From Pseudomonadota bacterium (lineage in GTDB: Bacteria > Pseudomonadota > Gammaproteobacteria > Acidiferrobacterales > Acidiferrobacteraceae): a stretch of 64,000 bases of DNA. Position numbers and translations under genes: made by a program. Under the pieces are notes generated by a model, which was given only the letters and a program-made list of their open reading frames with translations, had not been told where the DNA came from and did no database searches. Of the stretch, positions 1 through 9,387 are shown one piece after another (the stretch's first letter is position 1; each line of letters starts with the position of its first letter). The stretch covers positions 1-64,000 of the forward strand of contig JAJYHM010000072.1 in assembly GCA_021784755.1 (NCBI GenBank). Direction: 5' to 3'.

Positions 1-132
1 GCGGCTACCGCAATTTTACCCAATATCGCATCGCGATTCTCTTCCATTGCGGGAAGCTTGACCTTTATCCGGCGGGGCGTCCGTCATGAGGCTTTTATGA
101 GCTACCCACACGAAACCCGGAAGAGCCTTATA

Positions 133-387
133 TCAAGGCAGGAGTGGCCCGGTGGGAGAATCCTCGACCGGCCTATGAGGCACCGATTTGACTCGGTGAC
201 CCTCGATTGTAGAGCGAGGCAGCTCCACGACGAAGCGAAGTCAGGCGGTATCCAACCCGCGTATATCAGAGTGATCGACCGTCGTTAACAGCCGCTCGTG
301 CCTTGACTTAAAGGCTTACGAATCAAAGGAGAACAAAAGACGCTAAAAAAACCCACGCCGCTAGTTGACAGGTCAATACATATCAGG
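133..387 (+). repeat. 255-bp structured direct repeat, copy 1 (candidate structured RNA, possibly HEARO/omegaRNA-like)
   Basis: Nearly identical to 15469-15723 (same length; differences confined to the last ~45 bp). Contains several stem-loops, e.g. CACCGA(181-186)/TCGGTG(193-198), CCTCG(201-205)/CGAGG(215-219), GCCTT(300-304)/AAGGC(311-315), CCGGT(150-154)/ACCGG(168-172). Confidence 0.85.
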
Positions 388-406
388 CCGGATGGCCTAT
401 GGCCTA

Positions 407-847
407 TCAAGCGGGCTGTTTGGCCTTACGGGGCTTTTCCTTGGTCCCCTGACTTTCCACATAACGACGCACGGTCTCCAACGTGGCGCCACCGACACTG
501 CCTATGTAATAAGCCCGATGCCAAAAATACGGTTTCCCGTAAAACGGCTTCAAGTGCTCAGTAAACCGGTTCCTTGCACGTCTGGAGCTGGCGGTTTTCA
601 GATTGTTGATCAGCGTGGAGATGTTGAGGGCGGGGTGGATCTCCACCAACAGATGCACATGATCGGCCTCGCCGCCGAACTCCAACAGGGTGCAGCGCCA
701 TGCTTCCAGTATTTCCGTAAAGGCCTCGCGCAAATAATCCAGCAACTCCGGCGTCAGCGTTTTGCGGCGATACTTGGTCACGAAAACGCTATGTAGCTTG
801 AGAGAATATACCGCATGAGAGGAGGATTTATTGGCTTGATTGCCCAT
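407..847 (-). CDS. tnpA: IS200/IS605 family Y1 transposase TnpA
   Basis: 146-aa ORF with the HUH motif DHVHLLVE and a downstream catalytic-Tyr region (RRYVESQG). Confidence 0.95.
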   Translation of the reverse strand: MGNQANKSSSHAVYSLKLHSVFVTKYRRKTLTPELLDYLREAFTEILEAWRCTLLEFGGEADHVHLLVEIHPALNISTLINNLKTASSRRARNRFTEHLKPFYGKPYFWHRAYYIGSVGGATLETVRRYVESQGTKEKPRKAKQPA

Positions 848-871
848 GCGACCAAAGGTAGCATTGGATCA

Positions 872-2365
872 ATGCGCACGCAAACCGGCTTCCGATTTCG
901 CTGTTATCCCACCGCCGCGCAGGCGCACATCCTGCTGCGCTGGATCGGCTGTCAGCGATTTGTCTACAACGCCAAAGTGACGGAAGACCGGTATTACCGG
1001 AAGTTCGCCGGGAAGGCGTTGGGCCTACCCGAGCCATATCCGCCGGTGGACCAGCAGTACAGCCGGTATATCCACCCCGATCTCACGCCCTGGCTCAAAG
1101 AGGTGCCGTCCCAGGTGCTGCGCAACGGCGCGGTGCGCTGGCGCCAAGCTTATGCCCGATACTTCCAGAGGCTGGGCGGACGCCCGGTGATCAGAAAGAA
1201 GAGCGGACGACAGGCCGTGTGGCTGACATCGGAACTGTTCACCTTCACACCCATTGCGGACACCAGGACCGGCGAGATTCTGGGAAATAGACTGACCGTG
1301 GGGACCAGGAAAGTTGCCGTGGGCGACATCCTGTTCAACGCGCACAAGGATTACCGCATCCCCAACTCCATTCGCATCGGTGTGGAAGCCGGGCAATGGT
1401 TTCTGTCCTTCAGCAACGAAGATTTGAGTCAGGTTCCTGATGAGGCGGAAACCGTGGAATGGCTGCGGCAGTTCTCCGAAGAGGAATTACTGGCCCGAAC
1501 CTTCGGCGGCGATCGGGGCGTGGAGATCCCGCTGGCGGGCAATCATGGGGAAGCCTTCGACTTCGACCCCGTCCAGAAAGCGCGTATGGAGAAGAAGGTG
1601 CGCCAGACCAAACGCTACCAGCGCCAGATGGCCCGCCAGCGCACTCAGGCGGCCAAGGAAAAGTGTCCGGCCGGCGCGAACTATCGAAAGACCAAAAGCC
1701 GTCTCGCCAAGACGTATCAGTACGGCAAGAACGTTCGGGATGACTTCGCCCACAAGACCAGTCGGGCCATTGTGCATAATCCCGACACTTTGCTGATGGT
1801 GTACGAAGACCTGAACGTCAAAGGGATGGCGAAGAAGCCCCAGGCCAAGAAGGACGAAAATGGCCACTGGGCGAGGAATCAGGCGGCGGCCAAGGCCGGG
1901 CTCAACAAGAAAATACTCACGGCCGCCTGGGGCAAAACGGTGACTTTCACCCAATACAAGGCCGTCAAGGCCGGTAAATTGTGTATCAAGATCAACCCTT
2001 ATCAAACCTCGCAGGAATGTGCCGCGTGCGGGCACATTCATCCTGACAACCGGGTTTCGCAATCCGCGTTTGTCTGCCAAGCCTGCGGGCATCAGGACCA
2101 TGCCGATCACAATGCGGGGCGGGTTATCGCCAGGCGGGGTGTGCGGTTGCTGCTTTCCGGCGGGTATCTACCCAAAGAGAGTAAGCGCTGCGGAATCTTT
2201 CGGCGCAAAGCAGTAGAAGCGATAGGGCCGGTGCGGTCCGAATCTACGCCTGGGGAGTCCATCGTAAGTCGTGAGGCTGGAAACAGCCTGACGCAGGGGA
2301 CGGCGAACCAGGACAATCTCTTCGTGAGGAGAGAAACCCCCGCTACAACCGCTTGTGCGGTTTAG
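872..2365 (+). CDS. tnpB: RNA-guided endonuclease TnpB (IS605 OrfB family)
   Basis: N-terminus MRTQTGFRFRCYPTAAQ; RuvC motifs GGDRGVE, YEDLNVKGM and DHNAGR; zinc-ribbon CAACGH...CQACGH. ATG at 872 preferred over ORF start 815. Confidence 0.95.
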   Translation: MRTQTGFRFRCYPTAAQAHILLRWIGCQRFVYNAKVTEDRYYRKFAGKALGLPEPYPPVDQQYSRYIHPDLTPWLKEVPSQVLRNGAVRWRQAYARYFQRLGGRPVIRKKSGRQAVWLTSELFTFTPIADTRTGEILGNRLTVGTRKVAVGDILFNAHKDYRIPNSIRIGVEAGQWFLSFSNEDLSQVPDEAETVEWLRQFSEEELLARTFGGDRGVEIPLAGNHGEAFDFDPVQKARMEKKVRQTKRYQRQMARQRTQAAKEKCPAGANYRKTKSRLAKTYQYGKNVRDDFAHKTSRAIVHNPDTLLMVYEDLNVKGMAKKPQAKKDENGHWARNQAAAKAGLNKKILTAAWGKTVTFTQYKAVKAGKLCIKINPYQTSQECAACGHIHPDNRVSQSAFVCQACGHQDHADHNAGRVIARRGVRLLLSGGYLPKESKRCGIFRRKAVEAIGPVRSESTPGESIVSREAGNSLTQGTANQDNLFVRRETPATTACAV

Positions 2366-2400
2366 CGGCGGGAGAGTTCATCCGTTGGCAGAGAAGCCAC
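2216..2400 (+). ncRNA. Candidate TnpB reRNA/omegaRNA overlapping tnpB 3' end and IS right end
   Basis: AGGCTG-GAAA-CAGCCT stem-loop at 2274-2289; right-end hairpin CCGCT..AACCGC-TTGT-GCGGTT..AGCGG at 2340-2368. Position matches known TnpB reRNAs (established knowledge); boundaries inferred. Confidence 0.6.
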
Positions 2401-2588
2401 GCGGTTTTGTTCGTTGTATCGAGGTCGCGCCGGATGGTGAGCATGCGTGCCGCCGCCGCGTCCCGGGATGTCGCCGCGCCCAGCGACGCTGTTGGGGCTT
2501 TGATGCGGCCGCGTTGCCGGTCAGTGACCGGCCCGTCGCATCGGCCGGCGCCTCGACCATTCCGTTTTTGATTTGTCCGGGAGGTTCT

Positions 2589-4439
2589 TTGACCGCGTCC
2601 AATGCCCGCTCGGACAAGCTTGTTCAGGTCGAACGCGAGGCCGTGACGGCGGCGCTCCTGCAGGCGGCGGCGCATCTGGCTCAGGGTCAGGACGCTGAGG
2701 GCATCCTGCGACCGTTCTGTGACGCACTGGTAGCGGCCACCCGCCACATTCGGCTTGCCTGGATGTGGCTCGGAAGCGCGGACACTACCATTATCCGCCC
2801 GACTTACGCTGTGGGCGCTGCTCGCGAATATGCCCAGGCCCTGGTCTTGGGGGCTGACGAGGCCACGCGCCCCTTGAGCCCGGGTCTGCGCGCCTTAGCC
2901 GGTGGACGGCCCGTTATGGCCACCGTCCGATCAGACCCGGCCTTCGCGCCCTGGCGCGCCGAGGCCTTGCGTTATGGTCTCGAGGTGGCCGCGAGTTTCC
3001 CGTTCGGTGAGGCGGGTGACGGCAAACAGGGCCTTGTGGCGGTCTATGCCGACGAGCCGGATTATTTCGCGCGCTTGGGCTGGGCCCCCTTCGTCGCGTT
3101 TCAACACCTAGCCCAGGTGGCGCTGACCCAGGCGGCCCTGCGCGACCGCTTGAATACGCTCGCCTCCTTCGACAGCCTCACGGGCTTGCTGAACCGCGGC
3201 GCGATGCAGGGTGCGCTGGAGCGCCTGCATGGCGAAGCGTGTCAGGCGCACGAGACCTATGGCGTGCTGCTCCTCGATATCGATCGCTTCAAGCTTATCA
3301 ATGACGGCTATGGCCATGGGGTTGGCGATACGGTGATCCAGGAAATGGCCCGCATCCTTCGGGAGGGCTTACGTGCCGAGGATCAGGCGGGGCGTTGGGG
3401 CGGGGAAGAATTCCTGTGCCTCCTGCCAGGCGCCGATTGCGCGATTACCGGGGCAATTGCCGAGCGTCTGCGCGCGGGCATTACGGCTCACTCCTTCGCG
3501 GTGAGCGCCGGACACGCCTTGCACGTGACGGTCAGCCTCGGCATGGCCTGTTTTCCCATCGACGGTGACAGCGTTCAGACGCTGCTGAATCACGCCGACA
3601 TGGGGCTCTACGAGGCCAAACGTGACGGCCGCAACCGGACGGCTCGGGCGAGTGATCGGGGGCGCAGCCTGTTTTCTACCGCCCAGCAACTCGAGGCGGC
3701 GCTCACGTCGGGACAGGTGCGACCGGCGTACCAGCCGATCGTGGCGCTGGCTGATGGTCGCCTCGTGGCCAAGGAGGCCCTGGCGCGCATCATCACGCCT
3801 GAGGGCGTGCTGGAGGCCGAACATTTTATCGAGGCGGCGGATCGGTTCCAGTGGCTCCATAGACTCGATCACGACATGATCGGCCAAGTCATCGAGCACT
3901 GTGCGGTCATGCGCAATAGCCAAGACCCGCCCATCGCCTATTTCGTCAACGTCTCGACCGATCTCTTCCACCACGCCGAACGGGTGCAGGATCTCCTTCA
4001 GCGTATCACGCGTACAAGTATGCCGTGCTGCGCGGATACCGATATCGAAAAGCCTTTGGTCATCGAGATCACCGAACGGCAGTTTCTGGGCGACTTTGAT
4101 GCCGTGCGCCGGACGCTTGCCCCGTTCCTCGCCTTCGGCATCCGGCTCGCACTGGATGATTTCGGCAGCGGTTACTCCTCTTTTCGTTATCTCACCGAAC
4201 TCCCATTCGCCTTCGTCAAATTGGATAAGGTGCTCGTGCACAGGGTTCAGACCGCACAAGGCCGGCGCATCCTCCGCGGTCTTCAGGATCTCGCGCGCGA
4301 TCTTGGGTTTCGCACGATCGCCGAAGGTGTCGAGGATAAGGTGTATGCCGATGCCTTGGCCGCCCTGGGTGTCGATTGGGCGCAGGGGCACTATTTCGCA
4401 TCGCCACGATTCGAGGATACGCCCGAGTTGTCCGGGTAG
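2589..4439 (+). CDS. Diguanylate cyclase/phosphodiesterase with N-terminal GAF-like region, GGDEF and EAL domains
   Basis: GGEEF motif (RWGGEEFLCLLPG), EAL motifs (KEALARI, EITERQF, LDDFGSGYSSFRYL). TTG start at 2589 with GGGAGGT upstream preferred over ORF start 2355. Confidence 0.9.
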   Translation: MTASNARSDKLVQVEREAVTAALLQAAAHLAQGQDAEGILRPFCDALVAATRHIRLAWMWLGSADTTIIRPTYAVGAAREYAQALVLGADEATRPLSPGLRALAGGRPVMATVRSDPAFAPWRAEALRYGLEVAASFPFGEAGDGKQGLVAVYADEPDYFARLGWAPFVAFQHLAQVALTQAALRDRLNTLASFDSLTGLLNRGAMQGALERLHGEACQAHETYGVLLLDIDRFKLINDGYGHGVGDTVIQEMARILREGLRAEDQAGRWGGEEFLCLLPGADCAITGAIAERLRAGITAHSFAVSAGHALHVTVSLGMACFPIDGDSVQTLLNHADMGLYEAKRDGRNRTARASDRGRSLFSTAQQLEAALTSGQVRPAYQPIVALADGRLVAKEALARIITPEGVLEAEHFIEAADRFQWLHRLDHDMIGQVIEHCAVMRNSQDPPIAYFVNVSTDLFHHAERVQDLLQRITRTSMPCCADTDIEKPLVIEITERQFLGDFDAVRRTLAPFLAFGIRLALDDFGSGYSSFRYLTELPFAFVKLDKVLVHRVQTAQGRRILRGLQDLARDLGFRTIAEGVEDKVYADALAALGVDWAQGHYFASPRFEDTPELSG

Positions 4440-4491
4440 GAGCCTGAAGGCCACAGTAGCTACCCACTCATTCGGGTCTGTGGACCCCTGT
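4250..4491 (+). repeat. Direct repeat A: 3' end of EAL gene plus ~50 bp downstream
   Basis: Imperfect (~90% by eye) copy of 9028-9271, same orientation. Confidence 0.9.
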
Positions 4492-4979
4492 ATCCGAGGG
4501 AGGGCTGGACGAAACGCCGTCGCATAAATGTGTCCTCACGCAAAATGGGGGATGCTTAACTCTCGAGGCGCGCAGACGACCGCCCGCGCTTTATGGGCAA
4601 TTCTGGGTCGGCCAAGCAGTACCCAAGAATGGTCCGCGTCGCGCCCTAGGCGCCGCACGTCCCGTCCCGGCGGGGATGCCTGTTCCTCATGGTCCCGAAT
4701 CCAGTTTGTGACCGTGTCCAGACGCCAAAGCAGTCGCCGACAGCCCGGAACCGTACCGGCGGTGGGAAGCGCCCAGGCGCATACAGAATACGGGTTCGGA
4801 TAGGTCTAAAGGGTGGTATACCACATGGAGCCAGATGCTCGACCGGAATAAGCTGGTCCAGGTCACCCGTGTACACTCATTCTCTTCATGATTCATGGAA
4901 AAGGACGCCCGCGGGCCAGGAGCGGCCATCGATGCCCCGCCCGCAGACCCGTGAAGTGCCTTGTGCCGCCATGCGGCTT

Positions 4980-5001
4980 GCTCGGGGCGCTTGCCCCGAG
5001 C
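4980..5001. other. Perfect 9-bp inverted repeat GCTCGGGGC-GCTT-GCCCCGAGC
   Basis: Just 3' of the TonB-receptor gene (minus strand); no T-tract, so only terminator-like. Confidence 0.45.
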
Positions 5002-5020
5002 TTGCGCGCATCCCTTGACG

Positions 5021-7474
5021 CTAAAACTTGGCGCTCAGGGAAACCTCGAAGGATCGTGGAGCGCCGGGCTCGCCGAGAAGCTGGCCGGCCACCCCGTAGT
5101 ACCCGCCGCTGCTGATGTACTCGTACGCATTGTATTGCTTGTTCAATAGGTTGTAGATGCCGACGCTGATGTTAACCCGGTGGAGATGGGCGCCCAGGTC
5201 CTCGTGGCCGACCGCGATCTTCAAGGCTGCGTTCCATATCCCGAATGCCGGAAGCTTTTGCGTAGTCGGCGCGTTAGTGTTGTTGTTGTAGATATCCTGG
5301 GCGCCGGTATATTGCCACCAGAGGCTGGGCGTATAGACGACACCACTTTGGTACATTTCGTAAAACGCCCCAATATTGGCGGTCTGCGCCGGCACGTTCG
5401 AGACCGGCAAACCGTCATAGGAGCCGCCACTTGGCGTCGTGTACTGCGAGTACCGCGCGCGCTCAAAGCTTACGTTGGCAAACAGGTGCAGCGTGTAGAT
5501 GGGGTTGTCATCGGCATAGATGTTGACACCGCTGAAGCGCGACGATCCGGAGGCGAACAGGCTATAGAGATGACTTACCACCGGTATCGGTATGATCTCG
5601 TTCGTGTCGTCGAGGTTGTAGTAGTTGGCCCCGAACGCGGCGTCGTTCAGGAGCCCGTCGTGGCGCACATAACCCTTCAATCCGACCTGGTATTGCGTGG
5701 ATTTCTGGGGCGCAAGCGAACTCGCCAATAGGTGGGCGTAGGTGCCGGTCGCCCCGGCGGGCGCCTTATAGGCCGTCGAGTAGTTGGCGTAGAGCGCGAG
5801 GCCCTTCCGGATCTGCCAGTTGACGCCCAGGGACGGCTCGAGTTCACTGAACGTAGTCGACGAGTTCGGGGCGTTGTTGCCGCCGGTCCCGTCGCCGTTC
5901 GTGCCGATCTGGTCTGTCACGTTGATCGGGAACGCCGACGAGGCGTTGTTGACGAAGTTCGTCTGGAAGCTCACGACGCGGATGCCGGGGGTGATGCGCA
6001 CGGAGCGCAGCGGCTGGATGTCGTCCTGGATGAAGGCCGCAAGATCGGTCATGTAGAGGTAGGAGTCGTGGTAGTGGCTGGGCAGCGACATGCTGTAATT
6101 GACAGGCTGCCCGTTCACCGTCGCGTTGCTTCCGGCGTTGGGCCCGTAGGCGTACTGGGCGGGCAGGACCGGGTTGTAGAACTCGAGGAGCGAGGCGTAC
6201 TTGCTGGTCAGATAGTATCCGCCGGCCGAGATGTCGTTGTAGGGGGCGCGGATGTCGAAGTAGAGCTTGTCGCCAAAGGTGTCGCTGGTCGTGTAGTAGT
6301 ACTGATTGAGGACGTTGTTGTTGTTGCCGTAGTTGTCGTAATGCAAGTGTTCTCTGTGGCCATAACGGTACCACATGAGGTTATGCATGGATATGTGGCG
6401 CGATAGGCGCGACACGAATCGCGAGTAGAGCAGTTCGGTGCTGACGATGCTCTGCTTCCAGTATTCGCTGTACGGCAAGGTCGTGTAGAACCCGGTCGTC
6501 TGCTGGCTGTAGAGGGGACCCGGATTCACGGCGCCGGTGTTGGGATTGACACCGTTGACGGTGACGTTGGCGTTCGGACTTACCGGAATGGGCAAGGGCC
6601 GATAGGACTCGGTGCGGGCGTCGTAGGCGCCGAAGCTCACGTGGCCGCCGTGGAAGGTCTTGCGGAATTTGGCGTAATAGGCGTGGTTCTTGGATGGGTT
6701 GTCGAACCCGTAGCCATGGAGATAGTTACTGTCGGCCTTGGTGACGCCGCCCGCTACGACCCCCGACCAGCCGTCGCCCATCTTACCTGTCTGGACGCTG
6801 AAGTTTTCGCCGTAGGTACCGAAGCTTCCGGCAAACGCCCCTATGGTCGCGCTGGGATGGCGACTGGGCTGGATGGGGCTCAGGTTCACCGCGCCCCCGA
6901 TGTTGTTGTACCAGCGGTTCACCGCATAACCCGGGCCGTAGGTCACGGACATGGCCTGTATCAAGGAAAGCTGCGGGACTTCGGAGGCCTGCCAGACCGT
7001 GTAGGCAGGGTCGATCATGGGCACGCCGTCGAAGGTCACCATCACCGTGCCGTCATTGGCGTTTCCGGCAATATTGCCCCAGCCGGTCTTCATGCCGTTG
7101 ATGCTGATGCTGGACCGCGGGGCGCCGGTGACGCCTTCGGCCATGACATTAACGCCGGGCGCGACGGCAAGGGCCTGGGCCGCCCCGTTCGCCGGCCCGG
7201 CGACCGTCATCTGCTTTTTGCCGATGACCTTGATCGACTGCGTGGACTTGAAGACCTGCTTCGCGGTGGGCGTCCTGTCGAGGGTGTTCAAGGCCCGGGA
7301 GCCCGCCGAGACATGGCCGACGTTGACGTAGGAGGAGTCGGACGCCGGGGCATCGGCGCCGGCTTGCGTGGCGGCTTTGGCGCCAGCGGTCGCGAACAGG
7401 AAAGCGACTGCGAAGAGGCGCAGCGAAGGACGCGGGGCGAGGGCCTTGCGAAGGCGATGGGGCGTTACCGGCAT
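5021..7474 (-). CDS. TonB-dependent outer-membrane receptor
   Basis: Signal-peptide-like start MPVTPHRLRKALAPRPSLRLFAVAFLFATAGAKA; plug-domain-like region (NIGGAVNL); long beta-barrel region; C-terminal aromatic residue FEVSLSAKF. Start at 7474 has an AGGAGA upstream. Confidence 0.93.
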   Translation of the reverse strand: MPVTPHRLRKALAPRPSLRLFAVAFLFATAGAKAATQAGADAPASDSSYVNVGHVSAGSRALNTLDRTPTAKQVFKSTQSIKVIGKKQMTVAGPANGAAQALAVAPGVNVMAEGVTGAPRSSISINGMKTGWGNIAGNANDGTVMVTFDGVPMIDPAYTVWQASEVPQLSLIQAMSVTYGPGYAVNRWYNNIGGAVNLSPIQPSRHPSATIGAFAGSFGTYGENFSVQTGKMGDGWSGVVAGGVTKADSNYLHGYGFDNPSKNHAYYAKFRKTFHGGHVSFGAYDARTESYRPLPIPVSPNANVTVNGVNPNTGAVNPGPLYSQQTTGFYTTLPYSEYWKQSIVSTELLYSRFVSRLSRHISMHNLMWYRYGHREHLHYDNYGNNNNVLNQYYYTTSDTFGDKLYFDIRAPYNDISAGGYYLTSKYASLLEFYNPVLPAQYAYGPNAGSNATVNGQPVNYSMSLPSHYHDSYLYMTDLAAFIQDDIQPLRSVRITPGIRVVSFQTNFVNNASSAFPINVTDQIGTNGDGTGGNNAPNSSTTFSELEPSLGVNWQIRKGLALYANYSTAYKAPAGATGTYAHLLASSLAPQKSTQYQVGLKGYVRHDGLLNDAAFGANYYNLDDTNEIIPIPVVSHLYSLFASGSSRFSGVNIYADDNPIYTLHLFANVSFERARYSQYTTPSGGSYDGLPVSNVPAQTANIGAFYEMYQSGVVYTPSLWWQYTGAQDIYNNNTNAPTTQKLPAFGIWNAALKIAVGHEDLGAHLHRVNISVGIYNLLNKQYNAYEYISSGGYYGVAGQLLGEPGAPRSFEVSLSAKF

Positions 7475-7517
7475 GACGGAATCTCCTGGGTTGAGGAAAG
7501 GGGAGTGCATTGGGAAT

Positions 7518-8327
7518 TCATTTGCCGCGAGCGCCCGTGCGTGCCGGGACGAGGGCCGTGCGCAAGGACGGTGCCGCAGTGATGGCGTAGCGGTAACCGA
7601 GCCGATGCACGGTTTCGATGCAATCGGGGACGCCGGCGTCGCGCAGGCACTTTCGCAGCCGCGAGACACAGATGGTGAGCGCGCCGGGCGTCATGGGTTG
7701 GGTGCCGGTGAGGCCGGAGCAGAGCCGCTCGGTCGTCAAGAGCTTGCCGGGGCTTCGGGTGAGCTCGTGCAAAATGCAGAATTGGCGCGGCGGCAGGGCA
7801 AGCCATTTGTCTCCGACGCGAATTTGGGCGGTCAGGGGATCGAGCCACAGGCCGTTCGGGTCGGAGGCCATCCGGTAGACCATATCCGAACGGGGGTTCA
7901 TCGGACCTTGGATGATCCGCGACAGACCCCGAATCAAGGTTGGTGCATCGATCGGTGCCGGGATAAAAAGCACGGCGCCCGTCGCCAACGCCACCGCCTC
8001 GTGTTGTGGAGGGCCCACGAGGATGACGGGCAGGGTGCCCGAGGTGGCCCCGGATGCGCGCTTGCCGGCGGCCGGGATCCAATCGGTAATCACAGCGCTT
8101 GCGCCGAGTATGTGCGCGGCGCGGTCGATGTGGCGCAGACGCGGAACGCGGTGGCAGGTCCAGCCGATGCTCGTGATGGCATGCACGCACGGCAGGGCCA
8201 GGTGATTGGCGACGCACAAGAGGACGGCGGGGGGCCTGGGCTGCTTGCCCCATTTCTTTTGCACGGCCGCCGCCACGAGCTTGATGCGGCAAATGGCCGT
8301 ATGGATGAGAAGCGGTAGAAGACACAT
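7518..8327 (-). CDS. Winged-helix (OmpR/ToxR-type) transcriptional regulator
   Basis: C-terminal trans_reg_C-like sequence (LPPRQFCILHELTRSPGKLLTTERL...ISVSRLRKCLRD...IETVHRLGYRY pattern). N-terminal half lacks a recognisable phospho-acceptor receiver signature. Confidence 0.75.
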   Translation of the reverse strand: MCLLPLLIHTAICRIKLVAAAVQKKWGKQPRPPAVLLCVANHLALPCVHAITSIGWTCHRVPRLRHIDRAAHILGASAVITDWIPAAGKRASGATSGTLPVILVGPPQHEAVALATGAVLFIPAPIDAPTLIRGLSRIIQGPMNPRSDMVYRMASDPNGLWLDPLTAQIRVGDKWLALPPRQFCILHELTRSPGKLLTTERLCSGLTGTQPMTPGALTICVSRLRKCLRDAGVPDCIETVHRLGYRYAITAAPSLRTALVPARTGARGK

Positions 8328-8607
8328 GCCCCAAAACCTTTGTCGGTGGTGCCCTGAATGCATTGAGAAAAGGCCCTGCCGGCCGCGCGTTTGCGATCCC
8401 GGCGGCCTCTTGTGGGCGGAAGTGTATGAGCGGGTGATGACGGCTCGGTGAAAAAATCCTTTCAATGGGGCCGCGATGGGGCCCGGCACGCCCGAGCGCG
8501 TGTCGTAGCCCACGGGGTGACTGGGTGACGGGCCGGCGGCGGCGAGGCAGACCCTCAGTCGAACGCCGGCAGGGGCGGCCTCCTGCCAAACCAGAAGCGG
8601 GTCTTTC

Positions 8608-9028
8608 TTAAGGACCGATCCCAGTCGGTTCGGGTACACCGTCTTCGGTGCCGAACGTGAGGTACCAGTGGCCGGCATCGAGGACCAGCCGGCTAGAGGC
8701 CGGAAGGCGGTAACCCTTGTGGGCGGTGAAGGCGATGGGACCTACCGGGAATTTCTTCGTTCCGACGAGGAGCCTGTGGCCCAGAACTTCCCCGGTCTGG
8801 GTGGAGACTGCGGGCTCGAAGGCGAACAGTTCCGAGGTCAGCCACAGGGATTGGAGGCCGTGCTTCTTGCGGATCTTCGGGCGCCCGGCGAGGCTTTTGA
8901 AGAAGCGCTGGTATGCCTGGGCCCAGCGCACCGCGCCGTTGCGCGGCACTTGCGAGGGCACCTCCCGCAGCCACGGGGTTTCCGGGCCGATGAATTGCCG
9001 GTAGGCCTGATCCACCGGCCGCTGCACG
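8608..9028 (-). pseudogene. tnpB: Truncated tnpB (N-terminal part only)
   Basis: Translation ...PWLREVPSQVPRNGAVRWAQAYQRFFKSLAGRPKIRKKHGLQSLWLTSELF... aligns with the TnpB at 872-2365 but lacks the start region and all RuvC motifs. Confidence 0.9.
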
Positions 9029-9271
9029 ACCGCGCAAGGCCGGCGCATCCTCCGCGGTCTTCAGGATCTCGCGCGCGATCTTGGGTTTCGCACGATCGCC
9101 GAGGGTGTCTGGGATAAGGCGTGTGCCGACGCCTTGGCCGCCCTTGGGGTCGATTGGGCGCAGGGCCACTATTTCGCATCGCCGCGATTCGAGGATACGC
9201 CTGAGTTGTCCGGGTAAGAGCCTGAAGACCGCAGCAACGCCACCCACTCGTTCGGGTCTGTGGACCCCTGT
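9028..9271 (+). repeat. Direct repeat B: duplicated 3' end of GGDEF-EAL gene
   Basis: Matches 4250-4491, including EAL C-terminus (ARDLGFRTIAEGV...DWAQGHYFASPRFEDTPELSG) and downstream GTTCGGGTCTGTGGACCCCTGT. Confidence 0.9.
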
Positions 9272-9387
9272 CCGGCCCGCAGGGCGGCGATGCGCGTCAG
9301 TGCCTCCTGGGCCCGGGGAGAGACGGTGAACTTAGGGTCCGCGAGGATACGATCCAGGAGCGCCAAATTGATGGTGTGGTCGGCGAG

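Larger units (their letters stand above)
395..2385. mobile_element. IS200/IS605-family insertion sequence with divergent tnpA and tnpB
   Basis: Divergent Y1 transposase and TnpB ORFs; imperfect hairpin-type right end at 2337-2372 followed by GAGAGTTCA. Exact ends not determined. Confidence 0.8.

Noticed and set aside
58-288. 76-aa ORF covering the 5' part of repeat copy 1
   Set aside because: The same sequence at 15469 is in a different upstream context and the stem-loop structure explains it better; no protein signature.
365-796. 143-aa + strand ORF over the tnpA region
   Set aside because: Antisense to a clear Y1 transposase; no recognisable protein signature.
5732-7582. Long + strand ORFs (e.g. 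5732-6406, 6641-7582)
   Set aside because: Antisense shadows of the TonB-receptor gene caused by high GC and codon bias.
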